Assembly (NCBI GenBank): GCA_964410665.1
Contig: CAYPIE010000019.1
Location: forward strand, 20,515-84,514
DNA from: CAYPIE01 sp964410665
GTDB taxonomy: Bacteria > Planctomycetota > Planctomycetia > Gemmatales > Gemmataceae
Length of the DNA: 64,000 bases
Direction of reading: 5' to 3'
Shown: one piece after another, positions 52,141 to 59,750 of the stretch
Position numbering within the stretch: position 1 is the stretch's first letter
Layout: each line of letters begins with the position of its first letter
Made by a program: the position numbers and the translations under genes
Notes under the pieces: generated by a model
What the model was told of the DNA's origin: nothing
The model's database searches: none
What the model saw: only the letters and a program-made list of their open reading frames with translations

Positions 52141-55100
52141 ATGAACTCGGGCACTTCGGATTCCGACGATCTACTCTCCATCGAAACGTTACGGCACCTC
52201 GAGGCAATCTTCGACCGATTCGAGGTAGCTTTGCGGGCAAACAAGCCGCTGAGCATCCCGGAATTGCTACAAGGCCACCACGGGACTTCCCGCACCTACC
52301 TACTTCGGGAATTGATCCGCCTTGAAGTAGAACATCGTCTGCGGGCCGGAGAACGACCGGATCTCCGGGCTTACGGTGCCCGCTTCCCGGAGTTGACCAG
52401 CCAGGATCTGGCGGAGCTCGCCAGTCTGAAGGCCCCTCGCCTCAAGACTCTATTCCCGAGGAATTCGAGTGTTCCAACGGTGGTCACAGTCCCCGGAAGT
52501 GATCCGGAACATCTGCAATTGGAGGTATTTGACAAGTATCTCGGACTCGTAGAGATCGGTCGAGGAGGCATGGGGGTAGTCTACAAAGCCCAGCACCGCG
52601 CGCTACAACGGACCATCGCCTTGAAAATGATCCAGGCCGGTAGCGATGGCAACCCCGAAGATTTACTCCGCTTCAAGGCCGAAGCCGAGGCCGTGGCGGC
52701 ACTCAACCATCCGTATATTATCTCGATCTACGAGGTGGGCTCCTGCCAAGGGATCCACTACATCGCCCTTGAATACTGCCCTAAGGGGTCTCTCGCAGAC
52801 TACCTCAAACAAGGCTCACTCAGCGTTGAAGAAGCCGTTACCATCGTCAAAAAGGTTGCCCGGGGCATGGCCGTGGCTCACGCCCGGGGCATCATCCACC
52901 GCGATCTGAAGCCCGGCAATATCATGCTGGGCACGGACGGTGAGCCCAAAGTATCCGACTTTGGACTGGCCAAGCAGGTGCAAGCCAGTGCAGCGATCAC
53001 CACCACTGGAGCAATCATTGGTACCCCCGCATACATGGCTCCGGAGCAGGCGTCAGGCCAGGGCAAACGTGTTGGCGTCGCTGCGGATGTGTATGCCCTT
53101 GGGGCAATGCTCTATCATCTACTCGGGGGTCGACCACCGTTCCAAGCTTCTACCCCTTTGGAAACCGTCTGGCAGGTGGTTCATCACGAGCCCAAACCGT
53201 TGCGTCAGCTCCAGGGTCAGATCCCGTGGGATCTCGAAGTCATTTGTCAAAAGTGCCTACACAAAGAGCCCGAGCATCGCTACGGTTCGGCCGAAGCCTT
53301 GGCCGAGGATCTGCAACGTTGGCAGACCGGGATGCCGATCCTGGCTCGTCCAGTCAGCACCCGAGAGCGATGTTGGAAGTGGATAAAGCGCAACCGGGGA
53401 ATTAGTGCCGGAATCGCAGTGGCCCTGTTGGCGTTACTCACAGGGACAACTGTCGCCCTCTGGCAGAGCTGGAAAGCCAACCAGCAGGCCAAGCAGGCAA
53501 CCGAGCATGCGGAGTTGGCGCGAAAACAGCTCCATCGAGCGGAAGATTTACTCTATATGACACAGATCAACGCTGCGCAACTCGCTTGGGATGCCGGCGA
53601 TGCCATCGACGCTTTTCGCCTTTTGGCATCGTGTCGCTTTGATCGTCGTGGCTGGGAGCATGATTATCTGACAACACGCTTTCAAACGGGTACCGTCACC
53701 TTGAAGCAACATGTTGATCCCGTGACCAGCGTGGCCATCAGCCGCGATGGACGCTATCTCGTCAGCGGATCGCAGGACCACACTGTCCGCATCTGGGATG
53801 CTGCCACCGGAAAGACCCGACGAGTCCTTTCCGGCCACTCCGATCACGTAACAAGTGTGGCAATGAGTGCCGATCGACAGCAGATCGTCAGCGGATCGCG
53901 AGATCAAACCATCCGCATCTGGGATCTCACCTCGGGCGACACGCTACAGGTTCTCGCACAACACACAGGTGCTGTGACCAGCGTAGCCATCAGCATGGAT
54001 GGACGACGCCTTGTCAGTGGATCCGATGACCACACCATCCGTATCTGGGATGCCGCCACCGGAAAGACCCTCCATGTCCTCGAAGAACACCGCGGCAGCA
54101 TCCATTGTCTGGCGATCAGCCCCGACGGTAAACGGATCGCCAGCGGGGGAGGGGGAAGCGAGCAAGACTTCGTCGTACGCGTATGGGATGTAGAAAGCGG
54201 CAAAGTCCTCATTCGCTTTACGGAACACCGCGGGGCCGTCAACGGGATTGCTTTCAGTCCTGACGGACAGCGTATCGCCAGCGGAGGCTATGACCGAAGG
54301 GTACGGATCTGGGATGTGACCACGGGCCGCGAGACCAGATCATTATTCAAACATACCAGCGGAATCTACAGCATCGCGTTCAGTCCCGACGGGGAACGGA
54401 TCGCCAGCGGAGGGTTCGGCGTGGTCCGGGTCTGGGACGCAGACACTGGCAAAACGCTGAAAATACTCCGACGGCACACCGATCGGGTGACATGCCTCAC
54501 TTTTACTCCCGATGCGCAGCGGATCGTAAGCAGCAGCGATGACATGACGGTGCAAGTCTGGAATACTGCATCGGACTCACCTCTGCAGATCCTCCGGGGA
54601 CACACCGAGGCGGTCAATAGCGTGGCGATCAGTCCTGATGGGCAGCAAATTGTCAGCGGATCAGACGATCAACAGGTACGCATCTGGGATGCTCGTACCG
54701 GACATCTCCTCCGAACCCTCCAAGGACATCAAGCCAGGGTGACCAGCGTGGCCATCAGTCCCGATGGTCGCCGCATTGTCAGCGCGGGTACCGACAACAC
54801 GTTACGCATCTGGGATGCGAACACCGGGCAATCGCTTCGCGTACTCCCGACACCCTCGTTTCGTGTTCGAAGTGTGGCAGTGAACGCCACCGGACAGCGC
54901 ATTGTCACAGGGTCTGATGACCACACGATCCGCATCTGGGATGCGAACACCGGGCGAGTACAGAAAGTCCTCTTCGGACACCAATCGGGAGTAACGAGTG
55001 TCGCCATCAGTCGCCGAGGACATTATATTGTCAGTGGCTCGCACGATAAGACACTCCGCAAATGGGACACGAATACCGGACAGCTGATCCGGGTCTTCTC

Positions 55101-56016
55101 GCGGCATACGGGTGCGGTCACCAGTGTCGCTATCAGTGCCAATGGACGACATATCATCAGTGGTTCGGATGACAAGACGATACGCGTCTGGGATGCAAAC
55201 GCCGGCAACACTCTTCAGCTACTAAAGGGGCATACCCGTCCGGTGACCAGCGTGGCCATCAGCGCGGCTGGTCGCCGCATCGTGAGTGGATCCCATGACC
55301 AGATGGTGCGTGTCTGGGATGCAGCCACCGGGCAACAGCTGCAACTACTTCGGGGGCCACAGCTTCCTGCAAGCATCGTGTATAGCGTCGCGATCAGTCC
55401 GGATGGCCACCGCATCATCAGTGGATCAAACGATAAGACAATTTGGAGCTGGCATGCCGCGACGGCACACCCCTTTCAGTCTCTGCAGGGACACACCAGC
55501 ACAGTAACAAGTGTGGCGTTCACGGCTGATGGGCGGTACCTAGTGAGCCACGATGAAGCAGGGATCACCAAGGTCTGGGACGCGGCCACCGCTCAGCTGC
55601 TCCCAGATGTCTCTCCGCCTACCACCATCGCAGGAGCTACCAGCCCCGATGGTCGCTATCGAGTCGAGATAGACGAGAACGAGATCATCCTCGTCGATAT
55701 CGGGCTGGAAGCCCGTTGCCATAGCTGGGATCGCAACCGCCTGGCAAGCTGGATCGTTCCCGACCACGCCTGGCATGAGGCGCAGCAAGATCAAGCGATC
55801 GAACAATTGCAACCTTTTAAGGCGGCATTCCACCTTGAACAACTTGCAGGGATTGAACCGTGGCGCGCCGACCATGCCGCCCACGCCGCCCACGCCTGGG
55901 CCGCCGCCGGTCAGCCGGAGCGGGCCGCCGGGATGTTCATCCGAGCTGCCCTCGCGGTCCCGACCGTTGACCTGAGCAAGCCCGCCTGGCTCGCCGAGCC
56001 AGGGATCTCGGAATAA
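52141..56016 (+). CDS. Transmembrane Ser/Thr protein kinase with 15 WD40 repeats
   Basis: A 1291-residue protein. Residues 10-90 are the helical region that often precedes the kinase in planctomycetes (RFEVALRANKPLSIPELLQG). The kinase domain (about 130-400) has VEIGRGGMGVVYKA, the ATP Lys in IALKMIQ, IIHRDLKPGNIML, DFGLAKQ and GTPAYMAPEQASGQ, so it is catalytically complete. A transmembrane helix (AGIAVALLALLTGTTVAL) lies near 422-440. From about 520 to 1150 there are 15 WD40 units (VTSVAIS-x-DGR-x-x-VSGS-x-D-x-x-IRIWD), enough for two propellers, probably extracytoplasmic. A short C-terminal helical region follows. It is a likely sensor kinase whose ligand binds the propellers. Confidence 0.95.
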   Translation: MNSGTSDSDDLLSIETLRHLEAIFDRFEVALRANKPLSIPELLQGHHGTSRTYLLRELIRLEVEHRLRAGERPDLRAYGARFPELTSQDLAELASLKAPRLKTLFPRNSSVPTVVTVPGSDPEHLQLEVFDKYLGLVEIGRGGMGVVYKAQHRALQRTIALKMIQAGSDGNPEDLLRFKAEAEAVAALNHPYIISIYEVGSCQGIHYIALEYCPKGSLADYLKQGSLSVEEAVTIVKKVARGMAVAHARGIIHRDLKPGNIMLGTDGEPKVSDFGLAKQVQASAAITTTGAIIGTPAYMAPEQASGQGKRVGVAADVYALGAMLYHLLGGRPPFQASTPLETVWQVVHHEPKPLRQLQGQIPWDLEVICQKCLHKEPEHRYGSAEALAEDLQRWQTGMPILARPVSTRERCWKWIKRNRGISAGIAVALLALLTGTTVALWQSWKANQQAKQATEHAELARKQLHRAEDLLYMTQINAAQLAWDAGDAIDAFRLLASCRFDRRGWEHDYLTTRFQTGTVTLKQHVDPVTSVAISRDGRYLVSGSQDHTVRIWDAATGKTRRVLSGHSDHVTSVAMSADRQQIVSGSRDQTIRIWDLTSGDTLQVLAQHTGAVTSVAISMDGRRLVSGSDDHTIRIWDAATGKTLHVLEEHRGSIHCLAISPDGKRIASGGGGSEQDFVVRVWDVESGKVLIRFTEHRGAVNGIAFSPDGQRIASGGYDRRVRIWDVTTGRETRSLFKHTSGIYSIAFSPDGERIASGGFGVVRVWDADTGKTLKILRRHTDRVTCLTFTPDAQRIVSSSDDMTVQVWNTASDSPLQILRGHTEAVNSVAISPDGQQIVSGSDDQQVRIWDARTGHLLRTLQGHQARVTSVAISPDGRRIVSAGTDNTLRIWDANTGQSLRVLPTPSFRVRSVAVNATGQRIVTGSDDHTIRIWDANTGRVQKVLFGHQSGVTSVAISRRGHYIVSGSHDKTLRKWDTNTGQLIRVFSRHTGAVTSVAISANGRHIISGSDDKTIRVWDANAGNTLQLLKGHTRPVTSVAISAAGRRIVSGSHDQMVRVWDAATGQQLQLLRGPQLPASIVYSVAISPDGHRIISGSNDKTIWSWHAATAHPFQSLQGHTSTVTSVAFTADGRYLVSHDEAGITKVWDAATAQLLPDVSPPTTIAGATSPDGRYRVEIDENEIILVDIGLEARCHSWDRNRLASWIVPDHAWHEAQQDQAIEQLQPFKAAFHLEQLAGIEPWRADHAAHAAHAWAAAGQPERAAGMFIRAALAVPTVDLSKPAWLAEPGISE

Positions 56017-56656
56017 CAGGAGCCCGTCTTCTCCCTCTACCTCCTCCTCTCGGATGGATGGGATAGCGGCAACCAAGCTTTGAAGCGGGCTCCAACAACC
56101 GAGCTCTGTCGTGTTGCCGGCTGATCTGACGATCCCTCTTTAGGTGGCTATATTCGCCCAACCAGCAACCCGTCCGATCGGCGACCCGAGCCCCTCCTGA
56201 AGGTAGCGATCCGGAAGCAAGGAGGGCTGTCTCCCCCCGGCAAATCTACCAGGTTGCAGAGCACTCGACTTACAACAAGAAGCCAAGGATGTTCCGGGTA
56301 AGTTGGAAGAAGGCGTACTTCTGGGCGAACTGGGCGACCGTGTTGATCATGATCGGGCAGCGGCTCCGGAAGTTGGGCAAGGATCTAACCCCTACAAACA
56401 TTCGAAATATAAAGATAATATTGATTTTCAGATTGCTTTGTGGCCGAGCAACTAGAACAAACTTATATCAATCGGTGACCTCTATCTTCAGCCTCGGAAA
56501 TCTCCATTGGCAAGCCTCGCTCACAGGCCTCAAGACGCTGTTCTTCACCGACGTGGCATCGAACAATCGGCGATGGCATGATCGTGTTGATCGCTCGTCA
56601 ACCACCGTCCACCGTCCAACCAAGGGGAACCACCCAACGGTCAAGGAGTTTTCTGG
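56017..56656. other. 640-bp gene-free stretch
   Basis: A 128-codon frame at 56289-56675 is open but has no domain, and it runs into the next gene in another frame. The stretch 56395-56470 is distinctly AT-rich (AATATAAAGATAATATTG). It may carry a promoter, or be foreign or decayed DNA. Confidence 0.45.
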
Positions 56657-57166
56657 ATGGCTCACTTTGGCGTGATTTGCCCGAATACGCCGGGACTCGT
56701 GAACCCCATGCTGGCCCTGGCAAATGCGATACGCCACGAGGGCCATCGCGTGAGCTTTTGCCTCTTGGGCGATCTGGCTGCTTCGGTGCATGAACGATGG
56801 TTTGACATCCTTTCACCCGGAAGGAACGTATCCCCAGCCGATGAGTACCACCGAGCCATCCAGACGTTGGGCGTCCTCGAAGGACGTGCCCCTTTCCGCC
56901 ACACTCTCGCCACACTCTCGCCAAACCTCCGCCAAGCCATCACCCGGGTGTTGGACAATCCATCGTATCGGACTGCCACCACGGGCTTTCGGGATTCAAT
57001 CGATCCGGAGCGAGGAACGGCAGAGGCCGCCCAAATGACATACAGGCAAATTAATCTTTATAGTATCATAAAAAAGAAGCTTGTCCTTACGAAGGGATGG
57101 TCCGAATCCTACTCTTCGTTGCACCGCCTAAGGCCGATCCCACGGTTCGCCCATAGGCCCCTTTGA
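56657..57166 (+). pseudogene. UDP-glycosyltransferase with large internal deletion
   Basis: The open frame encodes 169 residues. The first 45 (MAHFGVICPNTPGLVNPMLA, then LANAIRHEGHRVSFCLL) match the start of MGT/CrtX-type glycosyltransferases. Residues about 95-130 (LRQAITRVLDNPSYRTATTG, then GTAEAAQM) match the last helices of the same family. The 250-300 residues that normally lie between, including the nucleotide-sugar site, are missing, and the end (IIKKKLVLTKGWSESYSSL) is unrelated. The gene therefore cannot make an active transferase. The frame across the junction is still open, so the deletion may be recent or the product may be made without function. Confidence 0.6.
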
Positions 57167-57176
57167 CGAACAAGAT

Positions 57177-57509
57177 ATGCCCATTAGCATTGGTGACCGA
57201 GGGATCGCCCTCAGCTTGTTACACTCGCAGGGTACGGTCCAGGTTCATGGTCAACGATATAACGCCCGTACCGAATCTGTCCCCACCGACGCCGGAGACG
57301 AAATCATCGTCCGCCGTGGGGACCCACACGGCCTGGTGGTCTGCAAGGCCGGTGCGAGGCCGCCAGGGCCACTGCCCGACCACCGGCCGAGGTCACCTTT
57401 AGCGGATGGGTGCTCGAAGCGAGCGACCGGCAAACGGCTGAGCGAATTCGTTGGCGGCAAGTTCGAAGACGGATCGCGTTCATCGTCGGTGGAGTGCTCG
57501 GAGCCGTGA
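57177..57509 (+). CDS. NfeD-like OB-fold domain, orphan fragment
   Basis: Residues 1-58 (PISIGDRGIALSLLHSQGTV, then QVHGQRYNARTESVPTDAGD and HGLVVCK) fit the C-terminal OB-fold of NfeD proteins. In complete NfeD proteins this domain follows membrane helices and, in long forms, a ClpP-like protease. Here neither precedes it; a broken glycosyltransferase does. The last 50 residues look like read-through of non-coding sequence. The actual product, if any, may be only the OB domain, or the region may be a frameshifted gene joined to the membrane protein that follows. Confidence 0.4.
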   Translation: MPISIGDRGIALSLLHSQGTVQVHGQRYNARTESVPTDAGDEIIVRRGDPHGLVVCKAGARPPGPLPDHRPRSPLADGCSKRATGKRLSEFVGGKFEDGSRSSSVECSEP

Positions 57510-57847
57510 CCGGAGCCCTAGGTCTGTTTCTCCCTTGGGAGGTAGTACCAGCACAGCCGACAGCGTCGTGGACCACGGTGCTGGTGGTGCTTGTGGCCAC
57601 AAGCCTGTGGGGAATGCTGGTGTATCGCGTGGTAGACGATATCCTGCAAAGTGATAAACCCCATTCTGGAGGGGCCACCACCCGGATAACTTGCCTTGTC
57701 TTGATCGGCAACTTGATCGATGCCTGGGTGGGAATACCTTCGTTCGGCGTGTTCGGCGGCCTGATCTTGGCCGGGGTGCTACCACCGGTAATCGGTTTGC
57801 TCTACTTGGGTGAGAGACTCTTGGTCACAGGTGTTGGCGGAGAGTAA
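57410..57847 (+). CDS. Small membrane protein, possibly frameshifted from upstream
   Basis: A 145-residue product from a GTG start. It has three to four hydrophobic helices (IAFIVGGVLGAVTGALGLFL, TTVLVVLVATSLWGMLVY, GGLILAGVLPPVIGLLYLG). The same frame is open upstream to at least 57320 (ATARPPAEVTFSGWVLEA), overlapping the NfeD-like frame by 100 bp. One base change near 57360-57400 would join the two. No family recognised. Confidence 0.4.
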   Translation: MLEASDRQTAERIRWRQVRRRIAFIVGGVLGAVTGALGLFLPWEVVPAQPTASWTTVLVVLVATSLWGMLVYRVVDDILQSDKPHSGGATTRITCLVLIGNLIDAWVGIPSFGVFGGLILAGVLPPVIGLLYLGERLLVTGVGGE

Positions 57848-57944
57848 CCTCCCCGTTGATTCTGTGACCCGGAAAAGGACTACCTTATCTGATAATCATG
57901 GTCTGCGGTTGGCAGATGCGGTTCCGTCGAAGGAGGTTCCAGTT

Positions 57945-58715
57945 ATGCTCAACGTCGGCCAATTCATGTTTCTGGTCGCCAAGCTCGATGCCGGTTTCTG
58001 GGCAGTGGTCATCGCCGTGCTGGGGACGGGAATGATCACTGGCATTGTGGTAGCCATCTGGCTCCTGCGCCGACACCCGATCATGAAGCTGCCTGCGCCA
58101 GCGTGGCGGATCGGACTTCAGAACGCCGGCCGCGGATTGCTCGGGTTCATTGTGTTATGGGCAGCCTTGGCCGCGTTGATCGGCGTGATCCGCAGGCAAT
58201 CCTTTCAGGACTCCCTCCCCGTCGCCTTTATGACCGCCTGGGGGGTGATGGCCTTGTTCGAGCTCGGCTCCATGATCTATCGCCGACGTGAGCCCGGCAA
58301 AGTCTTGCTAGACTTAGGCCCAAATCCCAAGCGCTGGCAATTGCTCGGGATTGCGATCTTCTTCCCCATATTCTTAATTGGAGTCGCCAATCGTCAGGCC
58401 ATCGCATTCCGTGATCCACTGATTATCGCAAGTTTCGTTGCCATCGTGCTCTATTCCGTGGCTTGCTATCGGGTCATGATGAACACTCGATTTCAACTCT
58501 GCGAGAACGGGATGCACCTCTATGGCACCCTGCTGCCATGGGAAAAGCTCGTCTCTTACCATTGGTTGAATGACGAAATAGTGAGCTATACCTACAAAGG
58601 CCTGTGCATGTCCCATGCCGGGATTCCCGTGCCCGCCGAGCACCGTGATGCTTTCGACGCCATCATGGAGCAGTATTGTCCGTGCAGCCATCCCTTTGAT
58701 GAGGAAACCACGTAA
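57945..58715 (+). CDS. Integral membrane protein, DUF5673-like C-terminus
   Basis: A 256-residue protein. The ATG at 57945 is eight bases after AAGGAGG, which decides the start against longer options. Four or five membrane helices (AVVIAVLGTGMITGIVVAIW, LLGFIVLWAALAALIGVI, LLGIAIFFPIFLIGVA) come first. A soluble C-terminal 60 residues follow with FQLCENGMHLYGTLLPWEKL. This resembles the end of DUF5673-type proteins (an aromatic PWEKL-x-x-Y-x-W pattern). Function is unknown. It is transcribed alone, 98 bp before an alpha/beta hydrolase gene. Confidence 0.7.
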   Translation: MLNVGQFMFLVAKLDAGFWAVVIAVLGTGMITGIVVAIWLLRRHPIMKLPAPAWRIGLQNAGRGLLGFIVLWAALAALIGVIRRQSFQDSLPVAFMTAWGVMALFELGSMIYRRREPGKVLLDLGPNPKRWQLLGIAIFFPIFLIGVANRQAIAFRDPLIIASFVAIVLYSVACYRVMMNTRFQLCENGMHLYGTLLPWEKLVSYHWLNDEIVSYTYKGLCMSHAGIPVPAEHRDAFDAIMEQYCPCSHPFDEETT

Positions 58716-58813
58716 CTTCGCCAACGTGTCCTGAGCAACCAACGCATTGCTGTCCACATCAGCGGTACGGTCGATGTTGGTTGCACGATTTCCTCGAAGC
58801 AACAGGATATGGA

Positions 58814-59542
58814 ATGCGTCTGGTCCTGCTACCTGGAATGGACGGCACCGGGCGGCTGTTCAAACCGCTTGTCGAGGCGTTGCCCGCCTCACTGTCCGCG
58901 ACCATCATCGCCTACCCGCCCGACCAACCACTCGGGTATTCGGAGCTACTACCCCTCGTGGAAGCAGCCGTCGCAGAAGAAAGCAAATTCGTCCTCGTTG
59001 GCGAATCGTTCTCAGGTCCTCTTGCGATCATGCTTGCCGCCAGACGACCACTGGGTCTGCAGGGGTTGGTGTTATGTGCGTCGTTTGTCCAGTTTCCGTT
59101 TCGGCAACTACCAACGCAGTGGCGAACCATGATCCGATCATGGATGTTCCACTTCCAACCACGGTGGTTGATCGCCTGGGCCTTATTGGGTCGGCATAGC
59201 TATGGTCGGGTTGGACGATTGCTTCGCGAGACGCTGGCGTTGGTCTCCCCCACAGCTTTGGCAGCGCGGGCGCAATCGGTCGCTACCCTCGACGTGACCG
59301 GAGCACTACGTGACTGTCCCGTGCCGGTACTTTACTTGCGTCCCAGCGAAGATTGGCTGATCCCCCGGGATTGTGTGGCACAAATCCAGTCGGTCCAACC
59401 CCATACCGAAGTGGTTGAGATCCCTGGCCCCCATCTTGTGCTCCAGGCCTGTCCCAGGCCTGCGGCACAAATACTCGAGTCCTTTTGTCAACATCGGACA
59501 GCGAGTATCCCGACAAACGGAGGTCGTCGATTTCATCCGTGA
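58814..59542 (+). CDS. Alpha/beta hydrolase
   Basis: A 242-residue soluble enzyme. The oxyanion strand is RLVLLPGMDGTGRLFKPLV at the N-terminus. The nucleophile is in FVLVGESFSGPLAIMLAA (GESFS), the acid in VLYLRPSEDWLIP and the base in VEIPGPHLVLQACP. The start at ATG 58814 is used; a TTG start 11 codons upstream has no support. The closest type is the small esterase/lipase-like hydrolases with a DGTG motif. Substrate unknown. Confidence 0.85.
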   Translation: MRLVLLPGMDGTGRLFKPLVEALPASLSATIIAYPPDQPLGYSELLPLVEAAVAEESKFVLVGESFSGPLAIMLAARRPLGLQGLVLCASFVQFPFRQLPTQWRTMIRSWMFHFQPRWLIAWALLGRHSYGRVGRLLRETLALVSPTALAARAQSVATLDVTGALRDCPVPVLYLRPSEDWLIPRDCVAQIQSVQPHTEVVEIPGPHLVLQACPRPAAQILESFCQHRTASIPTNGGRRFHP

Positions 59543-59750
59543 CCAAGCCGGTTGCCTCACGTCGGGGGACGTGCTGGCCGTTTGCGAGAGCAGCAACGAA
59601 CGGATGGCCCTAGACAAGGCAAGTGTCCCACTCGAGGATCATCTGCTTGACCTAGGACCATCACTGCTCATTTCAGACGGACGCCAACTCATTCTGGAAG
59701 GAGGTTTGTGTTCGACGACTTCCCTTCAATACGGATGTCGATTACCCCAC

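Noticed and set aside
56289..56675. 128-codon open frame as a gene
   Set aside because: No recognisable domain, overlaps the next gene out of frame, and lies in AT-rich DNA where it may be chance.
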